A DNA stretch of 64,000 nucleotides, from NCBI RefSeq assembly GCF_035994185.1, contig NZ_CP108538.1, forward strand, positions 8,497,501 through 8,561,500. The letters are read 5' to 3'. A program made the position numbers and the translations under genes. Positions within the stretch are counted from its first letter, which is position 1. Every line of letters begins with the position of its first letter. Below are positions 1-7,790 of this stretch, piece by piece. The DNA comes from Streptomyces sp. NBC_01217. GTDB taxonomy: Bacteria > Actinomycetota > Actinomycetes > Streptomycetales > Streptomycetaceae. The notes under the pieces are model-generated. The model did no database searches. It saw nothing but the letters and a program-made list of their open reading frames with translations, and was not told the DNA's origin.

Positions 1-452
1 AGTTCGAGCCCCGTCTCGCCGAGCAGAAAGCTGAAGTAGCCGGAGATGCCGATCGCGACCACGGCCACGATCGCCGTGTACTCCAGCAGCAGGTCCCAGC
101 CGATGAACCAGCCCACCAGCTCGCCGAGCACCGCGTACCCGTAGGTGTAGGCGGAGCCGGCCTTCGGGATCAGGCCCGCGAACTCCGCGTAGCTGAACGC
201 GGCCGCCGCGCTCGCCACACCCGCGATCAGGAAGGAGACGAGGACCGCGGGCCCGGCGGTGCCGTTGGCCACCGTGCCGGCGAGGGTGAAGATTCCGGCC
301 CCGATGATGCCGCCCACGCCGATCGCCGTGAGCTGCCACAACCCGAGCGTTCTGGTCAGCTGGGTGGTGACGTCCCCCGTCGGGCCCGTCCCGTCGATCT
401 GCTCGATCGGCTTGCGGCGCAGTACGCCCTCGCCCACTCGCAGCCCTGCCAT
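1..452 (-). CDS. APC-family amino acid permease, N-terminal part (cut by window edge)
   Basis: N-terminal ~150 residues of an amino acid-polyamine-organocation transporter of the inner membrane. After a basic cytoplasmic start (MAGLRVGEGVLRRKPIEQ) comes the diagnostic APC motif in TM1 (GVGGIIGAGIFTLAG), then hydrophobic segments with FAGLIPKAGSAYTYGY and GELVGWFIGWDLLLEY, which are conserved in cationic amino acid transporters. The ATG at 452 is preceded by GGAGAGGTGACTC, a good ribosome site. The C-terminus lies left of the window. Substrate cannot be told from this part; a basic amino acid transporter (CAT/YfnA-like) is the best guess. It reads in the same direction as the stress protein 42 nt upstream. 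Confidence 0.85.
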   Translation of the reverse strand, partial: MAGLRVGEGVLRRKPIEQIDGTGPTGDVTTQLTRTLGLWQLTAIGVGGIIGAGIFTLAGTVANGTAGPAVLVSFLIAGVASAAAAFSYAEFAGLIPKAGSAYTYGYAVLGELVGWFIGWDLLLEYTAIVAVVAIGISGYFSFLLGETGLE

Positions 453-493
453 GAGTCACCTCTCCGCTGACGGCTGTCCCCGACGGGCGCTGA

Positions 494-955
494 TCACGGA
501 ACCACGGTGACGGGCCAGCGGCCCGCCTTCACCAGCCGGACCGCCACCGAACCGATGAACCGGTGCCCGGCCGACTCCGACGCACCCACCACGACGGCAT
601 CGGCCTTCAGCTCCTGCGCCGCCGTCACGAGTCCGTTGTAGGGATCACCGTGGAAGGTGTGGAACTCCCAGCGCACATTCCATATGTCCTTCATCCGCTC
701 CGTCCACTCGCGGATCTCGTTCACCAGCCCCTGTGCGACCTCTCCGGTCGCGTCGGCGACCGGTGCACCGAGCGCGGCTCCCGCGGGCAGCACGGGCTGG
801 ACATAGACGAGGGCGAGCACGGCCCCCTGACGACGGGCGAGTCCGGCCGCGTACGCGGCGGCATGCATGGAGGAATCGGAGCCGTCGAGGCCTGCGACGA
901 TCACTTTCGGGCCGTCTGTGCCACGTTCGAACCGGTGGGGCTGTTGGTCTGTCAC
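494..955 (-). CDS. Universal stress protein (UspA family)
   Basis: Single-domain UspA protein of about 153 residues, a cytoplasmic alpha/beta nucleotide-binding-like fold. The first strand reads KVIVAGLDGSDSSMHAA and the C-terminal strand-loop-helix reads DAVVVGASESAGHRFIGS, followed by WPVTVVP. This resembles the G-2x-G-9x-G(S/T) ATP loop but is not a clean match, so ATP binding is uncertain. I chose the GTG at 955 because the Usp fold begins some 15 residues later; the same frame stays open upstream but encodes low-complexity sequence typical of an antisense frame. It sits between a permease and a small membrane protein in the same orientation. The exact stress role cannot be inferred. Confidence 0.8.
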   Translation of the reverse strand: MTDQQPHRFERGTDGPKVIVAGLDGSDSSMHAAAYAAGLARRQGAVLALVYVQPVLPAGAALGAPVADATGEVAQGLVNEIREWTERMKDIWNVRWEFHTFHGDPYNGLVTAAQELKADAVVVGASESAGHRFIGSVAVRLVKAGRWPVTVVP

Positions 956-965
956 GGCAGTGAGG

Positions 966-1196
966 CTATCCGCTCCCGGTGCCGCCCTCCGCCCGGGCTG
1001 CGGCAGGGTCCCGGAGGGAGCCGTCGGTTGCCGCGGCACCGGTGAAGGCGACCGACGTGGTGGTGACCAGCTGCGGCGGGCCCAGGGAGAAGTCCGCTCC
1101 GTTCTTCGCCAGTGCCAGGCAGATGAGCACCACCAGGGCGAGGGCGCCCCAGGGCGAGCGCCCGGTCCGTTCGACGTGCCAGCTTTCCCGGCCCAT
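966..1196 (-). CDS. Small membrane protein, hypothetical
   Basis: 76-residue protein with one clear hydrophobic segment near the N-terminus (WGALALVVLICLALA) and a polar, Ala/Gly/Thr-rich tail; probably a single-pass membrane protein. The ATG at 1196 follows GGGAGAATC, a well-placed ribosome site, which is the main argument that it is real. It lies 10 nt upstream of the Usp start in the same direction, so the two may be co-transcribed. A strong hairpin (1281-1339) separates it from the next gene upstream. I do not recognise a family. Confidence 0.5.
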   Translation of the reverse strand: MGRESWHVERTGRSPWGALALVVLICLALAKNGADFSLGPPQLVTTTSVAFTGAAATDGSLRDPAAARAEGGTGSG

Positions 1197-1280
1197 GATT
1201 CTCCCTTTGTCGCGACGCCTGGAACGCTAGGCGCGGGGGAGCCGTGCGGCGATCGGGGAAGGGCGAACGGGTGGCACCCG

Positions 1281-1339
1281 CCCGATACGCCGGTCGCCCC
1301 GAGCCCTGTCACGGGACTCGGGGCGACCGGCGTATCGGG
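1281..1339 (-). terminator. Long perfect stem-loop, likely terminator of the 1356-1886 gene
   Basis: Two perfectly complementary 23-nt arms (1281-1303 and 1317-1339) enclose a 13-nt loop whose CCC/GGG ends can pair further. There is no T tract, as is usual for Streptomyces terminators. It begins 16 nt after the stop of the secreted-protein gene on the minus strand, so it most likely ends that transcript and insulates the small membrane protein/Usp pair. Confidence 0.7.
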
Positions 1340-1355
1340 CCGCACTGCCCTGCGT

Positions 1356-1886
1356 TCAGTGCGGGCGGCTCTGCCTGCGCTCACGTACGACATAGATGGT
1401 GCCGGTGGCTGTGACCACCGCCAGCGCCGTTCCGGCGGCGATCTCCGCGGCGTTCATCCGGTCGTCTCCGCCCTCGGCTCCGCTCAGTACACCGGCGGGC
1501 GGGCCCGGGGTACCGGTGGGTGCGCCGGAGGGTGCGCCGACCGTGAGAGCGGCCTTCGCCGTGGAGCCGGGCGGGGCATTGCAGATGAACGTCACCTCGT
1601 AGGCGGCACCAGGTTTCGCGTCCCAGTCGACCGTGGCCGCGACGGCCTCGCCTCTGGGAATGGTGACCGTGTCGAACACTCCGGAGCCGGCTGTGGCGGT
1701 TGTGGAGCACCCCCGGGCGGCCAGGGTGACCTGGCTCCCCGGCGCGATCACCGACGGAGTGACGGTGTATCCGGTCGCGGAGGACGCGCCTCCCGACGTC
1801 TCGGCGTACGCGGTCGCAGCCGGGGCGGTCAGGGCGAGAGCGGCGGCGCCGAGCAGGGCGACGGGTGCGGCACCTATTGCGCGCAT
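1356..1886 (-). CDS. Secreted protein with C-terminal membrane anchor, hypothetical
   Basis: 176-residue protein. N-terminal signal peptide (MRAIGAAPVALLGAAALALTA, then AYAE) and one Ig-like beta domain (about 35-125) with two Cys (RGCSTTATAG and EVTFICNAPPG) that could form a disulfide. A Pro/Gly/Thr linker leads to a C-terminal hydrophobic helix (EIAAGTALAVVTATGTIYVV) and a basic tail (RERRQSRPH), the layout of a cell-surface protein anchored by a transmembrane tail. The ATG at 1886 has GGAGGATTCACCC in front. Function unknown. Confidence 0.7.
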   Translation of the reverse strand: MRAIGAAPVALLGAAALALTAPAATAYAETSGGASSATGYTVTPSVIAPGSQVTLAARGCSTTATAGSGVFDTVTIPRGEAVAATVDWDAKPGAAYEVTFICNAPPGSTAKAALTVGAPSGAPTGTPGPPAGVLSGAEGGDDRMNAAEIAAGTALAVVTATGTIYVVRERRQSRPH

Positions 1887-2061
1887 GGGTGAATCCTCCG
1901 AGTCCCCGAGGAGCAGTTGCGGAACCGATTTCCACAGTGCGTCAGAAATGCACCTCGATGCCCCAAACGCTAGAAGTCGCGTATTTCGCTCGCGATCGGA
2001 GTGCGCCGCCCGGGGCACCGGATTCCCCCGAGCGGCGCACCGCGTGTACGGAGCCGGACCG

Positions 2062-2829
2062 CTATCCGCCCGTCGCGCCGGGGAACAGGTCGAGGAACGG
2101 CGCCGCGGTGGCCGAGATACCGCGGCCGAAGGGCGAGTCGAAGTCCCAGATCAGGAAAAGCAGAAAGGCGATCAGGACGCTGAAGAGGCCGGCCAGCAGC
2201 AGTTCGCGGAAGGTTCTGCGGATCTGCAGCGTGAAGATCAGTCCGACGGTCACCAGTGCCCCGGTGATCAGGCCGAACCAGACCACGCCCGGCATGGTCG
2301 CACCGGCACTCCCGCCGCGTGCGCTGCGTGCGTCGTCCGCCGCGGCGACCTGGTCGACCAGTGGCTGATACGCCTGCCCCTCGTGATCGTTCCTCGGCCG
2401 GTAGTCGGTGACATCGGTGCGCACCTTGCCGAGGAGCCTGGCCCCCTCGTCGGTGAGGGCGCCGTGCTCGGTCATCGACCGCCACTCGTCGTGGACGACA
2501 TGGCGCACGTAGGCGTCGACATCGGCGCGGATGCGCCTACGCACGTCCGCCGGATAGACGGCGGACCGGGCGCTCACCTCGTGCAGTGCCTGGGCCTCCT
2601 GGCGTACGTACTCCTGGGCGGCGCTGCGGCCCTCCCAGACGCCCGCGATGGCGAGGCCCAGCACGATCGCGTAGACGACACCGATCATCATCGTCATGTA
2701 TTCGATGACGTCGGGAGTCTCGGACGGGTCGTCGTCGTCGCCGATCCGGCGGTTGTTGAGCACGGCGATGGTCAGGACGACGGCGCTCGCCGCGACCATC
2801 GCGAGGGTGAGAACAAGCCATTCCGACAT
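2062..2829 (-). CDS. DUF4239 (bestrophin-like) membrane protein
   Basis: 255-residue membrane protein of the DUF4239 family. One N-terminal helix (MSEWLVLTLAMVAASAVVLT) is followed by a second (MTMMIGVVYAIVLGLAIAGVW). A long polar, largely helical middle (about 75-185) contains EGRSAAQEYVRQEAQALHE, typical of the family, and two C-terminal helices (VWFGLITGALVTVGLIF and LLLAGLFSVLIAFLLFLIWDF) close the protein. The family is distantly compared with bestrophin channels but has no firm function. The gene lies 15 nt downstream of the proline-rich protein gene, so they are probably co-transcribed. Confidence 0.75.
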   Translation of the reverse strand: MSEWLVLTLAMVAASAVVLTIAVLNNRRIGDDDDPSETPDVIEYMTMMIGVVYAIVLGLAIAGVWEGRSAAQEYVRQEAQALHEVSARSAVYPADVRRRIRADVDAYVRHVVHDEWRSMTEHGALTDEGARLLGKVRTDVTDYRPRNDHEGQAYQPLVDQVAAADDARSARGGSAGATMPGVVWFGLITGALVTVGLIFTLQIRRTFRELLLAGLFSVLIAFLLFLIWDFDSPFGRGISATAAPFLDLFPGATGG

Positions 2830-2844
2830 GGGTTCCTCCGTAGG

Positions 2845-3345
2845 TCATCGGGAGCGGGGGCGCAGCACGGCGACGGCGAACACCGCAGGGGCTGTGATCA
2901 GCAGGGTGAGGGTGACCAGGGAGGTGCGGCGCTCGTGGACCTTGCGCGGCGGCTTGCGGTAGGCGGGGAACGCCACGGGCCGGGGCGCGGGAGGTGACAG
3001 ACGTACGGAGGGTGAGGGGGAAGGCGAGGGCGAAGGGGGCGGTGGCACGGGCTCCGGTTCCGGTCGCGGAGGTGCGGGGGGCGGCGGAGGTGGTGGCGGA
3101 GGGGGTGGAGGTGGTGGAGGGGGTGGAGGTGGTGGCGGTGCGGGTGGTGGCGTCGGTTTGGGCGCCGGGCCCGCCTGGCAGTGACCGTCGCCCGACGTGG
3201 CGACCGCCGAACTCCCGCCGTCCTCCCCGATGGAGGCGTACCCGCAGTTGTCCGCCACCGCGGGCGCAGGGGCGCTCAGCAGCCAGAGAAGTGCGACGGC
3301 TGCCGTGAGCCGTCCTATGAGTGATCCATACACGACGGAGATCAT
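2845..3345 (-). CDS. Secreted/anchored protein with long polyproline tract
   Basis: 166 residues. Signal peptide (MISVVYGSLIGRLTAAVALL, cleavage near APAVADN), a short Cys-containing segment (NCGYASIGEDGG ... DGHCQAG), then an uninterrupted polyproline stretch of more than 20 residues followed by Pro-Glu and Ser-Pro repeats. A single C-terminal transmembrane helix (TSLVTLTLLITAPAVFAVAVL) ends in RPRSR. The proline tract is a rigid spacer of the kind that carries a domain across the cell wall, but here only a very short exported segment precedes it. Start chosen at ATG 3345 because the signal peptide begins there. Function unknown. Confidence 0.65.
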   Translation of the reverse strand: MISVVYGSLIGRLTAAVALLWLLSAPAPAVADNCGYASIGEDGGSSAVATSGDGHCQAGPAPKPTPPPAPPPPPPPPPPPPPPPPPPPPPAPPRPEPEPVPPPPSPSPSPSPSVRLSPPAPRPVAFPAYRKPPRKVHERRTSLVTLTLLITAPAVFAVAVLRPRSR

Positions 3346-3537
3346 GTTCCCGCCGGCCGCGGGGCACGCCGGGGACGGACCGGATTCCCCTGATGGTGGG
3401 TACATGGGGCGCCGGGGGTTTGCGGTCCGGGGAAATTCTGAGAACGCATTGAACAAAGTGGGGGCCGCCACCCGTACCTAGGGCCGTGGATGACGCGAAG
3501 ACGCATCCCAACTGGCCTCATATGAACGGGAGTTGAC

Positions 3538-4518
3538 ATGAGCACCTGGCGGAACGCCTCGCTCGCAGTGACGGCGGCGGCCCTGTTGGCGCTGACGACG
3601 GCGTGCGGTCAGGAGAAGGGAACCGAGAGCCCGGCCGGGCAGAACGTGGGCAACGCCAGCCCGGCCGGACAGGGGGCGGGGAACGGCTACGGATCGGACA
3701 GCGGTTACGGCTCCGACAGCGGCTACGGTTCCGACGGCGCCGAGGGGAGCGCCACCGGTAAGCAGGCCGGCCGACTCGCGGTGTGGGACAGCAAGAAGCT
3801 CGGCAAAGTCCTCACGGACAGTGAGGGATTCACGCTCTACCGTTTCGACAAGGACACCGCGAGTCCGCCCAAGTCGAATTGCGAGGGGGACTGCGCCAAG
3901 ATCTGGCCGGTGGTGCCCGCGGGCAATGTCACGGCGGCGCCCGGTGTCGATCCCTCGCTGATCGGCAAGGTCGCCCGCTCCGACGGCACCCAGCAACTCA
4001 CCGTCGCGGGCTGGCCGATGTACCGCTATGCCAAGGACACCGCGCCCGGCGACGCCAATGGGCAGGGCGTGGGCGGCACCTGGTTCGCGTCCGCGCCGGA
4101 CGGCAAGAAGGCCGCGGTGAACGCCGACGGCCCGGCCGGAGCCGAACCGGCCGAACTCGCGGGACTTTCGGTCCGAAAGGACCCGAAACTCGGAGAGATC
4201 GTCGTGGACAAGCGAGGCATGACGGTCTATCGGTTCAAGAAGGACGTCGCATGGCCGATGAAGTCGGCCTGCACGGGCGCCTGCCTCTCGAAGTGGCCGG
4301 TCGTTGCCCCATTGGCAAAGAAAGATGTCGAAGGCGTGACGACCAAGGGTTTCGTCACTTTCAATCGGCCCGACGGAATCAAGCAACAAGCCATCGACTG
4401 CTGGCCGATCTATACCTTCTCCGGTGATGTGAAGCCCGGAGACACCAACGGGCAGGGTGTCGGCGGGACATGGTACGCGGTGTCGCCCGACGCCAAACTG
4501 GTCGGCGCTCCCAAGTAG
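3538..4518 (+). CDS. Lipoprotein with two secreted-repeat (Y-X4-D) domains
   Basis: 326-residue exported lipoprotein. Signal peptide with lipobox LALTTACG (lipidated Cys ~22), a Gly/Tyr/Ser linker with three GYGSDS-like repeats (about 42-66), then two homologous domains. Each has the COG4315-type signature: LYRFDKDTASPPKSNCEGDC and VYRFKKDVAWPMKSACTGAC, each followed by KIWPVV/KWPVV, a PMYRY/PIYTF segment and GDANGQGVGGTW/GDTNGQGVGGTW. The paired Cys in each half suggest disulfides or a metal/redox site. Homologues in actinobacteria and proteobacteria have no established biochemical role. ATG 3538 has GGGAGTTGAC in front. It stands alone transcriptionally. Confidence 0.8.
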   Translation: MSTWRNASLAVTAAALLALTTACGQEKGTESPAGQNVGNASPAGQGAGNGYGSDSGYGSDSGYGSDGAEGSATGKQAGRLAVWDSKKLGKVLTDSEGFTLYRFDKDTASPPKSNCEGDCAKIWPVVPAGNVTAAPGVDPSLIGKVARSDGTQQLTVAGWPMYRYAKDTAPGDANGQGVGGTWFASAPDGKKAAVNADGPAGAEPAELAGLSVRKDPKLGEIVVDKRGMTVYRFKKDVAWPMKSACTGACLSKWPVVAPLAKKDVEGVTTKGFVTFNRPDGIKQQAIDCWPIYTFSGDVKPGDTNGQGVGGTWYAVSPDAKLVGAPK

Positions 4519-4552
4519 CCCGGCAGCACTTCTCCGGAGCCGGTCCGTCGCC

Positions 4553-4588
4553 GAATGTGACACGCAGCGAGAATGTCACACGCAGCGA
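4553..4588. repeat. 18-bp tandem direct repeat
   Basis: GAATGTGACACGCAGCGA (4553-4570) is followed directly by GAATGTCACACGCAGCGA (4571-4588); the units differ at one base. The repeat lies in the spacer between the lipoprotein and the methyltransferase gene and is followed by a TGTCAC/GTGTGAC-containing stretch near 4605-4620. It could be a regulator-binding array for the 4739 operon; no regulator is identified. Confidence 0.5.
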
Positions 4589-4738
4589 CGGGCCGGTTGC
4601 ACATGTCACTGGTGTGTGACCAATAACGGACGGCTAATTTCCGTTTCCGCTCGCTCTCCTGGCGGTCGATCAGTAGCCTCTGGTCAACACTGACCATGAA
4701 CATGGCCGGACCGCCGTGGCGACTTGTTGGAGACATCG

Positions 4739-5557
4739 ATGGAGCGTCCCGCCTGGGCACCGCAAGGCATAGACATTTCGGTGCCGAGCGTGTCTCGCAT
4801 GTACGACTTCTATCTGGGCGGATCGCACAATTTCGAGGTGGACCGGGAAGCGGCTCGCAAGGCCATGGAGTTCATGCCGGGGCTCCCCAAGATCATGCAG
4901 GCGAATCGCGCCTTTATGCGCAGGGCCGTGCGATACGCGGTGAGCGAGGGCATCACCCAGTTTCTGGACATCGGTTCCGGAATACCGACTTTCGGCAATG
5001 TTCACGAAGTCGCCCAGGCGGCCGCCCCCGAGGCCCGGGTGGCGTATGTCGACCACGACCCCGTCGCGGTCGCGCACAGCCGGGCGGTACTCGAAGGAAA
5101 CGACCGGGCGGTGATCGCGGCCGCGGATCTGCGCCGTCCGCAGGAGATCGTGAAAAGCCCGGAGATCTCCGAACTGCTCGACCTGAACCGTCCGGTGGCC
5201 CTGCTGCTCGTCGCCGTACTCCACTTCATCGAGGACTCCGACGACCCGCAGGCCGCGGTCGCCGAACTGCGCGAGGCGCTCGCCCCCGGCAGCTTGATCG
5301 TCATCACCCACGCCTCGTACGAGGGGATTCCCCTCACCCAGGAGGAGGCGGGCGGCACGGTCGGCGTCTACAAGGACATCCGCAACCCCCTGGTCATGCG
5401 GTCGCGCGAGGAGATCGCCCGCTTCTTCCAGGGGTACGAGATGGTCGAGCCCGGAATCGTGTCGATGCCGAAGTGGCGCCCCGACACCCCGCACGCGGTG
5501 GAGCACGAGGACCCATTCGCCTTCTCGGGCTTCGCAGGAGTGGGACGCAAGGCGTGA
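4739..5557 (+). CDS. S-adenosyl-L-methionine-dependent methyltransferase, DUF574 family
   Basis: 272-residue cytoplasmic protein of the DUF574 (Methyltransf_19) family, which is greatly expanded in Streptomyces. The N-terminus has the family signature PSVSRMYDFYLGGSHNFEVD. The SAM-binding loop is FLDIGSGIPT, with acidic residues at the end of strand 2 (VAYVDHDPVAVAHS) and a later AADLR. ATG 4739 follows TTGGAG at normal spacing and was preferred over an in-frame TTG at 4724. Its stop overlaps the GTG start of the following c-di-GMP gene (GTGA), so the two are translationally coupled. The methyl acceptor is unknown. Confidence 0.85.
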   Translation: MERPAWAPQGIDISVPSVSRMYDFYLGGSHNFEVDREAARKAMEFMPGLPKIMQANRAFMRRAVRYAVSEGITQFLDIGSGIPTFGNVHEVAQAAAPEARVAYVDHDPVAVAHSRAVLEGNDRAVIAAADLRRPQEIVKSPEISELLDLNRPVALLLVAVLHFIEDSDDPQAAVAELREALAPGSLIVITHASYEGIPLTQEEAGGTVGVYKDIRNPLVMRSREEIARFFQGYEMVEPGIVSMPKWRPDTPHAVEHEDPFAFSGFAGVGRKA

Positions 5558-7728
5558 GCATTCCCGCCCAGTCGTCCGGAGCGCCCGAGGAGGCGCCCGA
5601 CGGCCCCGAGGGCCGGCTCCGGAGATTCGCCACCATCTGGAGCCGGGCCATCTTCCCCTCGACGGCCACCTCCCTGACGCGCACGGAGTTCGAACAGCAT
5701 CTGCTGCCGCTGGCCCGCGCGCTCAGCGACATCCTGCACGCGCGGCCCTTCGACGCGGCGCCCGCGAGCGATGTGGGCGTCGCCCTCGTCGCCGCGCACT
5801 GCACGGACCCGGACGCGCTCAGCAGCACGCTCGGCGTCATCGACTCGTACCTCGTGCTCTACTGCGGCAGCAACGGCGCCACGGCGCTGTCGACCGAGGA
5901 CAGCAGGGCCCGCTGCGCCCGGATACAGCATGCCCTGGCGAGCGGCTTCGCCCAGGCGCTGCGCGAGCGGACCCTCGCGGAGCAGGAGGCCATCGCCCGC
6001 TCGGCGCTCACCGCACGCTCGGACGCCGAGCAAGCGCTGCATGCCACCGAGGCACGCTTCCGCGCCGTCTTCAAGGACGCCGCCATCGGCATCGGGATCG
6101 CCGACCTGGACGGCAATGTGCTGGAGATCAACGACACCCTCACCCGGATGTTCGGCGGACTCGAACACCATGTGCGCAGCCACAAGGTCAACGAGTGGGT
6201 CCACCCCGAGGACTCGCCGCAGGTCTGGAAGTACTACAACGAGCTGGTACGCGGCGAACGCGAGCACTACCGGGTCGAGAAGCCGTACTACCGCAACGAC
6301 GGCACTGTGCTGTGGACCAATCTGACGGTGTCCCTGCTGCGTGATGCCGAGGGCAGACCGGAGTACCAGCTGGCGCTGTTGGAGGACACCACGGAGCGTC
6401 GGCTGCTCAACCTGCGGCTGCGGTACGAGGCCACGCACGACGCACTCACCGGCCTGCCCAACCGGACGCTGTTCTTCGAACGGCTGGAGAAGGCGCTCTC
6501 GGCCGACGACGGCAGCCGCTTCGGCCTGTGCTACCTCGACCTCGACGGATTCAAGGCGATCAACGACAGCCTCGGCCACGCGTCGGGGGACCGGCTGCTG
6601 GTCGAGGTGGCCGACCGGCTGCAGAGCTGTGCGCCCGCGCCCGGTGAGATGGTCGCGCGGCTCGGCGGGGACGAGTTCGTGGCCCTGACCACCGGCCCCG
6701 ACACCCGGGCGGAGGTCGACGAGCTGGCCTGCCGCATCCTGGGCGTGCTCGGCACCCCGATCCGGCTGGAGGGCCGTGAGCTGACCGTACGGGGATCCAT
6801 CGGGATCGTCGAGGGGCCGGCCGGTGAACGCAGCGCCGCCGAGGTGCTGCGCAGCGCCGACATCACGATGTACCGGGCCAAGTCGGCGGGCGGCAACCGC
6901 TTCGAGCACGCCGACGCCGAGGCGGACGCCCGTGCCATCACCCGGCACGGGCTGACCACCGCGCTGCCCGCCGCCCTGGAGCGCGGTGAGTTCTTCATCG
7001 AGTACCAGCCGCTCGTGCACCTCGGCGACGGCACGGTGCACGGTGCGGAGGCCCTGGTGCGCTGGTGCCACCCGCAGCACGGAGTGCTCGGTCCCGACCG
7101 GTTCATCCCGCTCGCCGAGCACACCGGGCTGATCGTGCCGCTCGGCCGCTGGGTGCTGGAGGAGTCCGTGCGCCAGGCCAACTTCTGGCAGGAGCGGCAC
7201 ACCGACGGGGGACCGCTGCGGATCAATGTCAACCTCTCGCCGACCCAGCTGCACCATCCGCGGCTGGTCGCCGAGACGGTCGACGTGCTGGAACGGTCGG
7301 GGCTCGAACCGGGGGCGCTGTGCCTGGAGGTGACCGAGTCCGCGCTCATCGGCGCGGACGACGATCTGCTCAAGCCGCTGCGGCAACTGGCGGAAATGGG
7401 CGTCGACATAGCGCTCGACGACTTCGGCACCGGGTACTCGAACCTGGCGAATCTGCGCCGGCTCCCGGTGAGCGTGCTCAAGCTGGACCGTTCCTTCACG
7501 CAGGGCATGCAACAGCATCCGGCGGACCCGGTCGATCTGAAGATCGTCGAGGGAATCGTCTCGCTGGCGCACAGCCTGGACCTCGCGGTCACGGTCGAGG
7601 GCGTGGAGACGGGGGCCCAGGCGGAGCAGCTGCGGGAGCTGGGGTGCGACACGGCACAGGGGTGGTACTACGCCCGCCCCGGCGCCCCGGACCGGATCCA
7701 CTCACTGCTGCTGGCCGACGCGGTGTGA
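5554..7728 (+). CDS. rmdA: Bifunctional diguanylate cyclase/phosphodiesterase (PAS-GGDEF-EAL), probable RmdA
   Basis: 724-residue cytoplasmic c-di-GMP enzyme. Layout: helical N-terminal region (1-165), PAS/PAC sensor (about 168-282; ARFRAVFKDAAIGIGIADLDG ends this start region, with EDTTERR closing it), GGDEF (about 293-455) with intact RLGGDEF, and EAL (about 467-715). The EAL part keeps EALVRW, INVNLSP, LEVTESALIG, DDFGTGYSN, KLDRSF and VEGVET, the residues needed for metal binding and hydrolysis. I see no RxxD inhibitory site just before GGDEF. It could therefore both make and degrade c-di-GMP, the signal that controls Streptomyces development. The symbol rests on architecture and on position beside LysR-SdhCAB as I remember it around S. 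coelicolor SCO0928. Start GTG 5554 overlaps the preceding stop. Confidence 0.85.
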   Translation: MSIPAQSSGAPEEAPDGPEGRLRRFATIWSRAIFPSTATSLTRTEFEQHLLPLARALSDILHARPFDAAPASDVGVALVAAHCTDPDALSSTLGVIDSYLVLYCGSNGATALSTEDSRARCARIQHALASGFAQALRERTLAEQEAIARSALTARSDAEQALHATEARFRAVFKDAAIGIGIADLDGNVLEINDTLTRMFGGLEHHVRSHKVNEWVHPEDSPQVWKYYNELVRGEREHYRVEKPYYRNDGTVLWTNLTVSLLRDAEGRPEYQLALLEDTTERRLLNLRLRYEATHDALTGLPNRTLFFERLEKALSADDGSRFGLCYLDLDGFKAINDSLGHASGDRLLVEVADRLQSCAPAPGEMVARLGGDEFVALTTGPDTRAEVDELACRILGVLGTPIRLEGRELTVRGSIGIVEGPAGERSAAEVLRSADITMYRAKSAGGNRFEHADAEADARAITRHGLTTALPAALERGEFFIEYQPLVHLGDGTVHGAEALVRWCHPQHGVLGPDRFIPLAEHTGLIVPLGRWVLEESVRQANFWQERHTDGGPLRINVNLSPTQLHHPRLVAETVDVLERSGLEPGALCLEVTESALIGADDDLLKPLRQLAEMGVDIALDDFGTGYSNLANLRRLPVSVLKLDRSFTQGMQQHPADPVDLKIVEGIVSLAHSLDLAVTVEGVETGAQAEQLRELGCDTAQGWYYARPGAPDRIHSLLLADAV

Positions 7729-7753
7729 AAGGGCGGGGTGCGGGGCGCCGGGG

Positions 7754-7790
7754 CCGTCCGGCGGCCGCCTCGTCCTCAGTCGCCGGACGG
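7754..7790. terminator. Inverted repeat between convergent rmdA and LysR genes
   Basis: CCGTCCGGCG (7754-7763) and CGCCGGACGG (7781-7790) are perfect 10-nt complements around a 17-nt loop. The right arm lies inside the 3' end of the LysR gene. Its position 26 nt after the rmdA stop suggests a terminator for the + strand transcript and possibly both. Confidence 0.45.

Noticed and set aside
2845..3345. Polyproline tract as a possible simple-sequence artefact
   Set aside because: It lies in a frame with a signal peptide and a C-terminal membrane helix, so it is coding rather than a random repeat.
5368..7701. Long open frame antisense to the c-di-GMP enzyme
   Set aside because: Mirror frame of a high-GC gene; Arg/Val/Leu-rich with no domain, while the + strand encodes intact GGDEF and EAL motifs.
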